From Iris pallida (lineage: Eukaryota > Streptophyta > Magnoliopsida > Asparagales > Iridaceae): a stretch of 64,000 bases of DNA. Below are positions 24,770 to 35,623 of this stretch, one piece after another; position 1 is the stretch's first letter, and each line of letters begins with the position of its first letter. Both the position numbers and the translations under genes were made by a program. Where the stretch lies: positions 16,808,992 through 16,872,991 of the forward strand of contig JANAVB010031417.1 in the NCBI GenBank assembly GCA_029216955.1. The letters are read 5' to 3'. Under the pieces are notes generated by a model. It was given only the letters and a program-made list of their open reading frames with translations, was not told the origin of the DNA and made no database searches.

Positions 24770-24962
24770 AGGCCATACGCTCAGGGCAAGGTCATACGCT
24801 CAGGGCAAGGTCATACTCTCAGGGCAAGTCATACGCTCAGGGCAAGGTCATACGCTCAGGGCAAGTCATATGCTCAGGGCAAGTCATACGCTCAGGGCAA
24901 GGTCATACGCTCAGGGCAAGTCATACGCTCAGGGCAAGTCATATGCTCAGGGCAAGTCATAC
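24770..24962. repeat. 19-20-bp tandem array in element A
   Basis: About ten head-to-tail copies of GTCATACGCTCAGGGCAAG, varying by one G (CAAGG or CAAG) and by C/T changes (ATACGC, ATATGC). It directly precedes the 66-bp repeat, with which it shares the CATACGCTC core. Confidence 0.9.
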
Positions 24963-25021
24963 TTCTCCAAAAGACAGCGTATGGACTCCATACGACTCCT
25001 TGTCACCCAAGAGAGCGCATG
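24957..25021. repeat. 66-bp tandem repeat, first copy (array continues at 32099-32271)
   Basis: Unit of about 66 bp with CTCCAAAAGGCAGCGTATGG, CCATACGACTCCTTG and AAGTGAGCGTATGCAAGA blocks. One diverged copy lies here and about two and a half copies lie at 32099-32271. Element B inserted within the array, and removing it (25027-32098) restores the register. Confidence 0.85.
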
Positions 25022-28000
25022 CAAGATGTAATGTCCCGCTCCGCATCGGTGCATTACGATGAGTTGTTGACTCGAACTATTGCGTTGACCCGATGAAGTA
25101 TCGATGCGAATCGATGCAAGTGTTGCGTTGGCCAAAGGTAAGCTTTGAGTCGGTTGGGATCTATGAATCAAATCGATGCAAAGGATAAGTCCCGTCGAGA
25201 AAGTGCTGATTTTAGTTGATCTGGTGTGCAGGCTATGCTTTTACGCTGGACGATAAGAGGTCGGCATTTTGCCTTATGCAATGAAGTGTCCGCGAAACCA
25301 AATCGAGGCCCTGCAACGGATTGTGGCATGGGCGCGATATGCTAAATCAACCGAGTAGTTCAAAGGAATGGCTAAGTCCGGGAGTTAGCTATGCGACGAG
25401 TTGTGGAAGCGAGATGCTTCAATCGGCGAAGACGGCAAGGCGTATCGGCTTAAGGTGGGCGGGTTCTTGACTCTCTCTCCCTATTCCTTCACGTCTAATA
25501 ATACATGGTATTGTATGCGTAAGATGTTATCGCGTAAGCGAGCACGGCTCGGCGAGTAAAGGTCTAAGTACGTGTTAAACACTAAGATAGAACATTGAAC
25601 AATCGAACAATTGAAGCGACGTGCATCAAATGCACGAGTCGCGATAGGGCATGATGGTAGAACATTGAAAGACAACATCGAGATGTGCATCAGGTGCACG
25701 GCTCCGAGAACATTGAACTTTAGGCGTAGAACATTGATTATGATGCTGAGCGTGCCTTAGTGCACTTAAGCTACGAAAAGAGTAAGTAAATACGGAAGTA
25801 GGCTATACGAATGACATTATGAACCGGACGCGTGATTATGAGTACGAGACGACTAAGCCGTTGGGCGTCGTGCATCAATATGGATGTGTTGGGGCATAAC
25901 GCCGACGGAGCTCCCCATATGAATGGTGGATTATGTTATGGAACGCGAGATGGATTGGAATGTATGACTTGTATTCTATGGCGCGTATTGCATGGTCAAT
26001 GGACTCGGATTGCCCATGCACGGGTGCGGCTTCCCTCGAACGGTTACGCCGAGGCGCCGGGACCGTTCGGCCTAGGAGGGAATTATGTGTGGTATTTATG
26101 GTGCACAACATTCGGACGGATTGCGACCGTCCAGTGCTGTGATAAGCTATGATATCCGTAAGTTTGGGATCCTTCGGATACTGGGCTAGCAACCCGTATC
26201 GAAGTGATTGTAGGCTTACACATATAAGATGCCAAGTCCATTACGGTACGAAACACCGTGACCTTCATATAGTTAGGGCCGGTGGGCTGAGATGAGAGCT
26301 GGGTACAGGTGTAGGGCCTGCCACCCATTATGCATATGTTTACGTTTATGATTGGTTGGTTGCGAGAATCGTATGATTGCTTACGTTAAGTTCTAACCAC
26401 TGCAGGCTAAGGGAAACGGGACGAGATGAGCACGAACACTATGTTTATGTTTCAGATTATGTCTAACTGTATCTGCTGCAGGAACATGGTGTGGGACACA
26501 ATTAAGTTATGTGCTATGTTTAAGTGTTGCCATGAAATTGATCCTAAGGCTAAATAGAAAGACCACAAAGTAAGATGCATGTTTCACTAAATGAATAAGT
26601 GTTTGGTTTGGATGCGAGCGGGTCTTGATCAGTGCGAAGCGAGGACGAAAGCACTAAACCCCCACTAGTTTATGTGCAGGCTCAGGTTATGATCGGCTCG
26701 GGGCGGAGCTTGGCTTGGACGTGCCGAGGCATGGAGTCCTTGGCGTTCAAGAGGAGCTTCCGCATATGCGTTCGGACTTGCGACATGGAGATGTTCAGCC
26801 GAAGACAACTTGGTGGCTATAAAGAGGCATGATGTATGTCACGCCCCAGTACCGAAATACGGGGACGGACTAGGCCAGCTACTCTGTATGAGGTATAAAA
26901 CGTCATACGGCGATCGTGGCTGTCAATCTTGCTGGGTATCCTAGCATGCAAGCAGTCTATGGCCTAAATCTGATCTCTTATCCACAGGCAATAATCAATG
27001 AAATAACGACAAGAGAGATAAATCATATGAAAAACAGGAAATACTCATATGATAATCAGAGAGTCTACAATAAGAAATAATGTAGACAAGAATACCTTCC
27101 ACACAGTTCCCTCATGGTCAGGAACTGAAGCACGTCCTCCAAGTCAAGTCTGGAAGATCCACATGGTCGGTCACAGGCAATCTGGGAACAATCCAGGATT
27201 GGTCAGGCCAACCGTAGCAAGTACCAGAAAGGAAGGCTCAAGGACGGGCAAAGAAAACCAGCAGGATATAATATAACAGAAATAGCATAAATGAGGTAAG
27301 AGATCGTGCGGTACCAACGCACGATAACAATCCAACAACTAAAAGTATTCTGGTCATAACCTCGGTCAATTAGCCTATCGTAGCACAATAACCAACCCAA
27401 CAATCAAACAAGAACATGGGTTGGATCATGCACCACGATAGTCCATGTTCCTCAGTTATTCCCAAAAGTAACTCAACAATCATCACAATCATCATAACAT
27501 ACACTAATGCCTGCATCGCTAACTGGAGATCGTAGTCTGTCATCGGAACAGTAACCCATCCCTACATCAAACAAGAACAAGGGAATGAATTACTGCACCG
27601 GGACAGCGTTACGTGCCAGCCAGCTTAGCAAGCAACAAGCCAAACAATTATGTAAATAAGCGGCCACTCAAATGTCTACGGCTGTCTATGTGGTGGTTGG
27701 GTTACCCCAACAATGCAATATAGGAATCCTCAGATCGTGCTATATCCCGCAAGGGCTAGCGAGGCCAAATAACACATAGCAGGTAGGTATGCACGGTCCC
27801 TCGGAAGGCCACCGTGCTAAGCAGGAGTACATATAGTAGTCGGATACTGCCATATCCGTGGCGGCCAACCCCGACGTGCCAGGACGAGCCTGTGGCGGCC
27901 GGTAATGCACGATCTCGGGATTCCGTTCCCTTCCAATGCTTCTACCATTTTTAGTTGCCTAGATTAACCCTACATTTATCCGGAATCACATGCCGTGGTC

Positions 28001-28990
28001 ACATGCTCATCCTCCTAGATGTCGTACCTCAGTACGAGAACGCTAAGTAAGAATCAGCCTCGGCACCTATAGTCCCAGTTGTGATCCATCCTTAGTGTTA
28101 TGCAACAAGCAAGCAAGCAATCCTAACCACGCTAAAACTATAGGCCAACTACCAGATACCCGTGCAGGGAATCATATAATATAGCCAGAATATCAAGATG
28201 GCATCGCAATGCCATATAATCATGGAAGTAGCACCTCAAAGTGCCAATAGACAAAGGGCACCGCAGTGCAAGGTCAGGGCCAGTACCTCACGGGGTAAGC
28301 TGGACTTATAGCACGGATACAGGTAGTCAGGTCTGGGACAAGGACAACTCTGTCAGTCACAAGAAGTCATCTGCCCACATCGTGGCATGGATATCAGGTC
28401 AAGTACAAGACCAGAACCTCTACTATAATAACATCTCAAGCATATATGGGAGCCTACAGCTCCAATCATCAAGTCGGTCTATCCACCAAATCAATCTATC
28501 AAGTGTCTCCCATCCATGAGGGAGTGAATATCACGTCAATAAAGACAACCACCAAGTACCAATCTCATTCTCTCTAACAATGCTAGGCCCTCAGACTCAC
28601 AAGAATCCTCCTAGACAATGATCACAAGCCACTAGAAAACAAGCCCCTCAACTACCAAGACACAGCAATCAACCAGGTTCTCTAACTACCGGAATACACA
28701 AAGGTACCGGATTGGGCGTTTGGGAAGTCGAGTAAAAATTATATAATAATACCCTCGATATCCTCCTCGTTCCGCGAGACACTCGCACTAGTATCCAAAA
28801 TCCAAAAGTCCTCGAAGACATATCTGATCAAATTAGAACATCACCAAAGAACTAGCAACACTGTCTAAGAATCCACTTAGTCTACCATAATCATTATCTC
28901 AATATCATATCTCCTCATAGTCAATCCTCGAATCATATCATAATCCCAACACACGGGTCAGCACTTAATCAACGCTGTCGGATGATGGCA

Positions 28991-29310
28991 AGGATTGTGT
29001 GAACCACTCTGGATCAGATCCACAACCCTTAAACCAAACAAGGACCAGGGTTGCAGACCCTCACCCGAGTAGAACCACTCTCCTTACACAATCCGGCGGA
29101 CAGGACAGACAATGAGATAACAAACTAAACTAGAACACCATCTAAAGGAAGAATCACGAGTCAAGAGTCCAATGGGTGATACCGTCGAAAAGGCAAGGAT
29201 TGCGTGAACCACTCTGGATCAGATCCACAACCCTTAAACCAAACAAGGACCAGGGTTGCAGACCCTCACCCGAGTAGAACCGCTCTCCTTACACAATCCG
29301 GCGGACAAGA
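28991..29310. repeat. Duplicated ~117-bp block in element C
   Basis: The block with GTGAACCACTCTGGATCAGA and CAACCCTTAAACCAAACAAG appears at about 28991-29107 and again at 29194-29310, nearly identical. A shorter related motif, AACCAAACAAGGACCGGGGT, occurs in element A at about 14478, which links the two families. Confidence 0.85.
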
Positions 29311-29574
29311 CAAGTCAAGACGCTAGGCGACTAATCTAGTCGGGAGTCTACCTAGCAGGCAATGAGATCAGGGATGCTATACCAAGAAGAACATGCATGA
29401 GTTCAGTCCCGCAAACCAAAGGAATGGCACTGCCCAATCCTTCGACCAAATTCCCAACCGGGAATTCTGGAAAAATTCGGCAGAGTCTCCTTTGTATTCT
29501 GGACGGGAGCACCCTACAAATTGGGGCTAAAATCCACTCGGCGCAACCCGCCGCAGAATCGCAGAATCGCAGAC

Positions 29575-29745
29575 TGAGAACACTAAGTCTCAGCTACCAG
29601 CAGCACTACGATGCGTACTGAAAACAAGTCGATAGCCGAGAACACTAAGTCTCGGCCTCCAATAGCACTACGATGCATACTGGAAACCTCTCGAACCCGA
29701 GACCACTAAGTCCCGGTCTCCAGCAGCGCTACAATGCGTACTGGG
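29575..29745. repeat. ~60-bp tandem repeat, three copies, in element C
   Basis: Three diverged units share CACTAAGTCTCGG, then CAGCACTACGATGCGTACTG. They start at about 29575, 29637 and 29697. Confidence 0.8.
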
Positions 29746-30279
29746 CGCCAAGCCAACATGCATACTAATAAGATAACCGCCTCGCAGGGCGCACCACAAC
29801 ACATGTCCATAAATTCCTAACCCAAGCACAAACACCGCCACAAGAGTAGTTCGCCAAGCCGTACCCGACCACGAGTCGGACACGGGGCATATGGGGACAA
29901 TCCATACGTGTGAGTCGTGCTCGTGTCCTCGGAGGTGTGGATGACCCGTCCGAGTTGTCCGATACGGTCATAAACCGGTATCGAACCAAGCTATCCTAAG
30001 TTATCATCATGGCAGTTCTACTACTAGGCTACACTAATCATGATTATACAATTTACAAGTACAAATTAATTAAATGCAATAAAATCCAGGAGAGAGGACA
30101 AGAGCCGTCGATGAGCAAGGAATACTTGCCTAGAGGGCTCGGCTAGGTAAGCAAGTCTTCGGCGATCTGGATCCAAGCTAGCACGTCCATCGAGGTCCTC
30201 AGAACACATAATAAACAATTATTAGAATTAAATAATAAAATAATAGAATAATCACAAGAGATGGCAGAAGGCTATACCG

Positions 30280-31590
30280 TACGGGTCCCGCAAGCAGCGC
30301 AGGGATCTGGCACGGAAACTGAGGTACGCAGACCGATACGGGCACGTAACCCGAGACGCACACGTATATCGAGACGCGTACGAGAATCGAGATGACTCGA
30401 ATATCGAGACGAACAAGAAACAGAAACGTGTACGTAAATCAAGACGTGCACGTAGATCGAGACGACACAGAGACCAATGCAGCACGCCAATCGGAGCGAG
30501 CAAGCAAACCGAGGCAACACAAGATACAATATTATGCGCAAATCGATACGGCACGTAAATCGGTGCGTGCACGTAAATCGAGGCGGCACGGGTTACAAGT
30601 TAGGCACAAAGGCCGAGACACGAGGATCGAGGCAACACACAAACCGAGGTGGCACGGTGCCCGAGACAGTGCGGGGCTCGAGGCGTCCCGCTGCCCAAGG
30701 CAACACGCGAATCGAGGTACACGCAAAACAAGGCGACACGTACACCGAGGTGCACACGAACCAAAAATACGAGGAAGCGCACCAACCGAGGGTACGCTGC
30801 CCGAGGAACACGCTGCACGAGGCAGCACACTGCTTGAGGCAGCACGCTGCCCGAGGCGCGCGGATCGAGGGGCTCGCTCCCCGAGGAGCTCACAGCCCGA
30901 GGAGGGGAGAGAGGAGGGCGGCGGAGCTCACCAGAGGGGGTCTCGGCCAGGTCGGGTCGGACCACCAGCGGGGGAGGGTGGTCAGCAGCAGGAGCCAAGT
31001 CGGGGCGGCGCTGCTGGCCGGAGAAGAAGGGCGGAGGAGACGGAGGCCGTCGTGGAGCTCGGCCAAGTCGGGTCGGGGGCTCCCGGCGGCAGAGGAGAAC
31101 AGTAGCAGGAGGAGGAGCTCCGGCCAGGCAGGCCGGGAAGAGGGCGGCGGCCACGAGTGGTGGTGGTCGCGACAGAGGGAGGCCGGGGGCCGCGGAGGAA
31201 GGACGGAGACGACGGCGACGCGGCTCCTGGAAGAGGGGGCGGAGGAGGAGGAGAAGAGGACGATGGTGGTGGCGGCGGAGACGAGGGCGCCGGCGGCGCT
31301 CAGGAGGCCGGAGGAGAAAGGGGGCAGCTGCGGTGGTGGCGGGCGCCGGGAACAGCAAGAGAGGGAGAGACGGAGGTGGCGGCGGTGGGAAGTGCTGGGG
31401 GTGATGGTGGCGGTGGTGGCCGGAGCTGGCCGGGGACGACGAGAGTGAGAGGGGGAGAGGGGGTTCTGCTCCAGTAGGGGGGAGAGTGGAGTGCTGAGAG
31501 AAAGGGGGAGGGGGTTCGGTTGAGTGAGTGAGAGGGTTAGGTAGGGGGGAGGAGAGAGAGAGAGATGATGTGAGGGAGTGAAATGACAAG
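30280..31590 (-). other. GC-rich, purine/pyrimidine-biased segment of element C, probably LTR leader
   Basis: A GC-rich block within an AT-richer element. The left part repeats CGTAAATCGAGACG-like units; the right part is G/A-rich on plus and ends in a GAGAGAGAGAGA run at 31553-31564. Long overlapping open frames exist on both strands (30477-31448 plus; 30600-31589 minus). Their products are low-complexity Arg/Gly or Pro/Ser/Leu sequences without a recognised domain. Composition explains the open frames; I do not call a gene. Confidence 0.55.
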
Positions 31591-33017
31591 AGAGAGGGGG
31601 AGTTGATATTTTGGAGGGTAGACTAGGATCATGAAATTAATTAATAACAAATAATTAATGAGGGCAAAATCACCTCCAATAAAATAATAAAAATTTCAAA
31701 TACACCCCAAAAATTAAAACCCTCCAAAATACGAAATACAGTCGAAATACAGTCATATACCTATTTCTAAAATAGGGATATGACAATGTATGGAACAGTG
31801 TAATCCTTTGTGAGCTAAGAGAGATCATGAGCGTTGTAGCCAATTGGTATTTTATGTTGGGCTATTCAGAGCCTTTGTAACCTTCAGTTCAATATGAATA
31901 AAAAGAGATTCTTGTGTTATACTTTGTTTTCTTCCGCTGCTTATGTTATCAAATTGAGATAGTTCTGTGTGAACCTGTTATCTTGTCTTGCACGAGCGCA
32001 ACTTCAGGCTCGTGCGGCATCACGCCCCAGCGAGGACGATGATTCGGATGAAATCTAGCGAGGACGAGCGATTTCCCGGGTCGGGGCGTGACACAAGACA
32101 TACGCTCCAAAAGGCAGCGTATGAGGTCCATACGACTCCTTGCTATCCAAGTGAGCGTATGCAAGACATACGCTCCAAAAAGGCAGCGTATGGACTCCAT
32201 ACGACTCATGGCTATCCAAGTGAGCGTATGCAAGACATACGCTCCAATAAGGTAGCGTATGGACTCCATTGCGCTGCACTAAAGAGCGCGCGCAACTCAG
32301 TGGCGCAAGCTAAAAAGCTCGTGCACACTGCTCACTGTCTTCTCCAAATCAGCAAGAACTCCATGGTTGAACCCAAAACTTTAAAAGTCCATAACTTGGT
32401 CAAAACAAGTCTAAATCCAACTTTTCAAAGGTCAAAATTGGGTAGAATAAAATTCTCTACAACATGGAACAATTAGTTTTCGAAAACAAGTAAGTTTGGT
32501 AGATCAAAACCCAAGAAAACCGAAAATGACATAAACTTAGATCTACAAGAATCCATCCGGTAAAATCGAAAACTCCAAGTTCTAAACAAGCTTAGAATAA
32601 TGCAAGAAAGAAGATGGAACAAACAAAAATAACTTGGCTCAAGGTTCGGCAAGGTGTACTTGCCTATGGGTATTAGTGGAAGAAGATGAAGATGGAAATG
32701 AAAATGAAAATAATGGAGGAGAGAGAGTGGTAGGTGGCTTATATAACAAGCCCAAGCAATCTCCACCATTCATTCCTCTTCACTCAATCTAAACCATACA
32801 TCTTATCTCATAAAGAACCAAACTAAACCAAACCAAGTCAAGGTTAAACCAAATCCAATAAAACCAAATCCAAGTTAAACCAAGCCACGAAAACCCTGCA
32901 CTTTGGAAAATTTTAAAATATTACACAAATCGATAAATACGAAATACGGCTCAAATAAACACGTATCCGTATAAAATACCGATACAGTAAGACGGGTCTC
33001 ACAGAGCTTCATCTAGG

Positions 33018-33210
33018 AACGCGCCATGACAGATGGAGCGTCTAGGAACGTGCCATCATTGATGGCGCTCCATCTTATTGATGGCGCTCCCCTGTCAGCC
33101 GTCCGCTAGCTTGTCCCCTCCGTGACAGCAACCATGAACACGCGCCATCAACGATGGCGCGTCATCTACCCGTCCATTCCTTTTCGCTAGAGCGCCATCA
33201 CTGATGGAGC
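33018..33210. repeat. Right subterminal palindromes of the MULE
   Basis: Counterparts of the left array lie at 33020-33040 (GCGCCATGACAGATGGAGC), 33050-33069 with an extra half unit to 33087, 33141-33161 (CGCGCCATCAACGATGGCGC) and 33191-33210. Arms are GCGC or GAGC, so this side is more decayed. The array lies directly inside the right TIR, mirroring the left side. Confidence 0.7.
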
Positions 33211-33295
33211 TTCGTTACCCAATTCGCAATACCCCCAAAGTTCTCACTTTTTTTAAAATTTTGGTAAACTTCTTTACCCCCTATGAAAATTTCTG
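33204..33295 (-). repeat. Right terminal inverted repeat of the MULE
   Basis: Inverse of 10604-10693: ATGGAGCTTCGTTACC at the inner end, CCCCTATGAAAATTTCTG at the outer end. It is followed by the direct repeat TTATCCAAAC (33296-33305). Confidence 0.9.
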
Positions 33296-33447
33296 TTATC
33301 CAAACACTTGTGCAAAAAAAATAAAGAATCTTAATATGGGAGAGAATATTAAGTGCAGTTGTTCCAATACAGATCGCCAAATTTTTTTACAAATTTGCCG
33401 TCCTCATTCGTTGCTTGGGACTAGTCCAAATTTTTTCAGCAAGTAGA

Positions 33448-33509
33448 ACTGTAACTAAGTTGGCAGTCCTATATTATGTTAGGATTAGAATTGCCAACTT
33501 AGTTACAGT
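33448..33509. repeat. Small perfect foldback
   Basis: Perfect 18-bp arms, ACTGTAACTAAGTTGGCA (33448-33465) and its complement (33492-33509), around 26 bases that themselves partly pair (GTCCTAT... with AGGAT). TAG and CTA border the arms. It could be a minimal MITE or a hairpin-forming insertion; it sits at the 3' end of the pseudo-exon 33515-33767. Confidence 0.75.
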
Positions 33510-33514
33510 CCTAT

Positions 33515-33767
33515 TTTTAAAGGCGTCTTCTTCTTCGAACCCAACAATATTTCGGCTAGGGCCGAGGACCACCACCTTTGCCGCTGCCTCCTCCTCTGCG
33601 GCCCACCGGGACTCGTCATCCCTCTCCTCCTCCTCCTCCTTCAACGCCTCCTCCTCCTCCTCCTCATCCTCTGGGGCAGCGTAGGAAGCGGGTGACGGCG
33701 GCGAGCGTCGGCAGGCACGAGGCACGGCGGCTTCGGGAATGAGCGAGGGCTACTGTTTCTTCTCCAT
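33515..33767 (-). pseudogene. Truncated 5' exon of an unidentified gene, with telo-box leader
   Basis: On the minus strand the leader AAACCCTAAAACCCTAAA (about 33778-33795), typical of plant housekeeping-gene leaders, precedes ATG 33767. The frame has a stop at codon 6, then stays open for about 80 codons: a short basic part, a Glu-rich stretch and KVVVLGPSRNIVGFEEEDAF. It ends at the foldback. No family recognised. It lies just outside the MULE end, so it may be host residue or sequence captured by another element. Confidence 0.4.
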
Positions 33768-33795
33768 CTCTACTTATTTTAGGGTTTTAGGGTTT

Positions 33796-34276
33796 CAGAA
33801 TTGAAAGAGAGAATAAAAATTAGCAAATGAGTGTTGATTGAGATTTTTTTTTTGGGAGGGGGGAGGGTGTGTTGGGCTAGCCCCAAGCAAAATTGGAGCA
33901 GTCCTCAGCAAAAGTTTCACCAAAGTGGACTGTTCCTTAATAATGACTAGCCCCTAGCAATTGTTAGAGTGCCCTTAGAATTAGTCATACCTATTCTTCT
34001 GAAATTTTGTCAGTAGTCAACCAAAAGTAGTTGCGAAATATCAAATCTTCTTAAATTTTGTCCTATGTTACACAATGCGCTTGTATCTGGAGTTGCAAAC
34101 GTAAAATCCGAATCGAATTACAGATATTTTTGTATGGGATTATAAATTTGGACAAGGCTGACCCAGGAGATTGGGTTGCCTAAGTCGGAGCCAAGTTTGA
34201 TTGTCCTTCACACATATTGAAAAGATATAAGTTAAACTTGGGTTTAGACTATATTTGTCCTAAGAATACCAAATGA
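33796..34276. other. AT-rich intergenic stretch
   Basis: No gene seen. A T-run and G-run (33844-33867) and AT-rich sequence lead to the MITE at 34277. Confidence 0.4.
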
Positions 34277-34506
34277 CCTCGTTTGGTTTGTGATTCCCAA
34301 TAGAAGGAAAATTAGGGGGGAAAGTGAGTCCATCCATCCAAGCAAGGAATCACTTTCCCACATTGAAGTATTCACTTTCCTTTCCAAATTTTTTGGCATT
34401 TCCAAACATCGGAAAGGAAAATCAATGGGAATTAAAATTTCTCAAAGGAAAGGAAATAACAAGGAATTGATTTCCTTTCCCTTCCATTCCGCAAACCAAA
34501 CGAGGC
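34277..34506. mobile_element. MITE with CCTCGTTTGGTTTG termini
   Basis: A 230-bp non-coding element with 14-bp inverted termini (CCTCGTTTGGTTTG and its complement). The interior is itself rich in complementary GGAAAGGAAA / TTTCCTTTCC blocks. The terminus is of a kind common to hAT-like plant MITEs, but no convincing 8-bp target duplication was seen. A degenerate relative is at 9372-9510. Confidence 0.75.
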
Positions 34507-34560
34507 CTGAGAGTCGCCCTACGAAAAAGAGTTGTCTAGAGTTTGAAGTCTTGTCAGATT

Positions 34561-35568
34561 CAGGGCCGGCCCGGAACATTTTGATGTCCCGGACTAAATA
34601 CAAAATGAAAATGATCCCCTTCTTCAAAAAAATATATTGAAAATAAAGTATCAATTTTTTTTTTTTTTGCATGACACAATAAACCAAAGTGAACTCTTTT
34701 GGACTGGGGCCAGATACATGCCAACTAACATTAAATTTTGCATAAATATATCTTGGCAAATGGCAATACTACTTCCGTAGTTTAAAAAAAATTCTGATGC
34801 AATATGTTATTTAACATTTCTTGTTTATGTTTTTTCAATACTAGGATTGTGATATACGGGCTTGTTTGCCTAATATATCAACAACAAAGAAACTCAAGAA
34901 ACATTAAAAAAAAACCAAAATCAGGAGGAACAAAAGTTATAAAATATTTCAGTTTGAAAATGAAATCATTGTGAAATCTTAAGTGCAAAGATTTACGAAA
35001 ATATATTCAACACTAGGAGCTTATAATTTTAAGTGTCAAATCTTAAGTGCAAAGATAAACGAAAATGCTCGTCATCATCGGCTCATCGCTATTCAACATC
35101 AACGTGGGATCAAGTATAACTCACAACACGTAGTGAGCTAAATATACTACAGAAGCTGATTGAAACTTAGTTATTATGAAAATGTACATAAATAGAGATA
35201 TTGCAAAGGAAGACCGAAGATCTACTACAAACAATATGTATCCTAATTTTTAAAAGATGCAAAATTCTAAGTCTATGCTTGTGTCTGTGCAAAGTAGATT
35301 ATATGTAAATATAGCTTGGAACTTTCGAAAAAAATAAACTACATCAATAGAACCCCTCATTCAAAAGATGGGGGCAAAGAGGATTGTCCTCAATTATCGA
35401 CGACAGAAGGAACTCAAAAAACTTAACAAAGCCAGCATCATGAGAAACAAAAGTTACAAAATATTTCAATTCTCAAAATGAAAGTCTTACTAAAATATCA
35501 TGTTCGCATTGATACCTCTATCTCACCTTTTCGTGTCCTCTTCGGATCAAGGCTCAAGCAGAGGCCAC

Positions 35569-35623
<55 letters not shown>

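Larger units (their letters stand above)
26837..31785 (-). mobile_element. Element C: large LTR-like unit inserted in element B
   Basis: Perfect target duplication ATGTA at 26832-26836 and 31786-31790. On the minus strand it starts TGTCATATCCC (31785) and ends CTGGGGCGTGACA (26837), 4,949 bp. No internal copy of either terminus was found, so it reads as a very long solo LTR; an element with unrecognised internal structure is also possible. The TGTCACGCCCCAGTACCGAAA end is close to that of element A and of the LARD-like element. No retroviral protein motifs were found. Confidence 0.75.
25027..32093 (+). mobile_element. Element B: solo LTR inserted in element A, itself split by element C
   Basis: Perfect target duplication CAAGA at 25022-25026 and 32094-32098. 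Starts TGTAATGTCCCGC and ends GGTCGGGGCGTGACA. Without element C it is about 2.1 kb (25027-26836 and 31791-32093). A TATA-like CTATAAAGAG lies at 26817-26826, just before C, and an AATAAAA signal at about 31896, which fits an LTR with U3, R and U5. No coding sequence or second LTR is present, hence solo LTR. Dense CGA/TCG dinucleotides remain in its left half. Confidence 0.82.
13656..33003 (-). mobile_element. Element A: solo LTR of a Gypsy-like element, split by nested insertions
   Basis: Target duplication GAGCT lies at 13651-13655 and 33004-33008. On the minus strand the LTR starts TGTGAGACCCGTC at 33003 and ends GGGGCGTGACA at 13656. It is formed by 13656-15729, 24748-25026 and 32099-33003, about 3.25 kb in all. 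No gag-pol coding sequence and no second LTR are present, so it is read as a solo LTR left by LTR-LTR recombination. Its end sequence resembles those of elements B, C and the 15730-24747 element, so all may be of related families. It carries a tandem array of GTCATACGCTCAGGGCAAG-type and 66-bp units. Confidence 0.8.
10604..33295. mobile_element. MULE (Mutator-like DNA transposon) carrying a plant mobile domain gene, split by nested retroelements
   Basis: Terminal inverted repeats lie at 10604-10693 and 33204-33295. The flanking direct repeat TTATCCAAAC lies at 10594-10603 and 33296-33305; 9-10 bp is the size expected for MULEs. After removing retroelement A with its nested content (13656-33008), the MULE itself is about 3.3 kb. 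From left to right it holds: TIR, palindrome-rich subterminal region, plant mobile domain gene (+), truncated mudrA (-), right subterminal region, TIR. Both genes are broken, so it is non-autonomous. The terminus is off by one base between the sides (AG on the left, CAG on the right), so the exact first base is uncertain. Confidence 0.85.

Noticed and set aside
25027..26836. Host gene in the CG-rich left half of element B
   Set aside because: Short frames only, no splice-consistent protein sense, and the region lies between LTR borders with a perfect CAAGA duplication.
30477..31589. 323- and 329-codon frames on opposite strands
   Set aside because: Low-complexity Arg/Gly or Pro/Ser/Leu products in a GC-rich, strand-biased segment of element C; open frames follow from composition.
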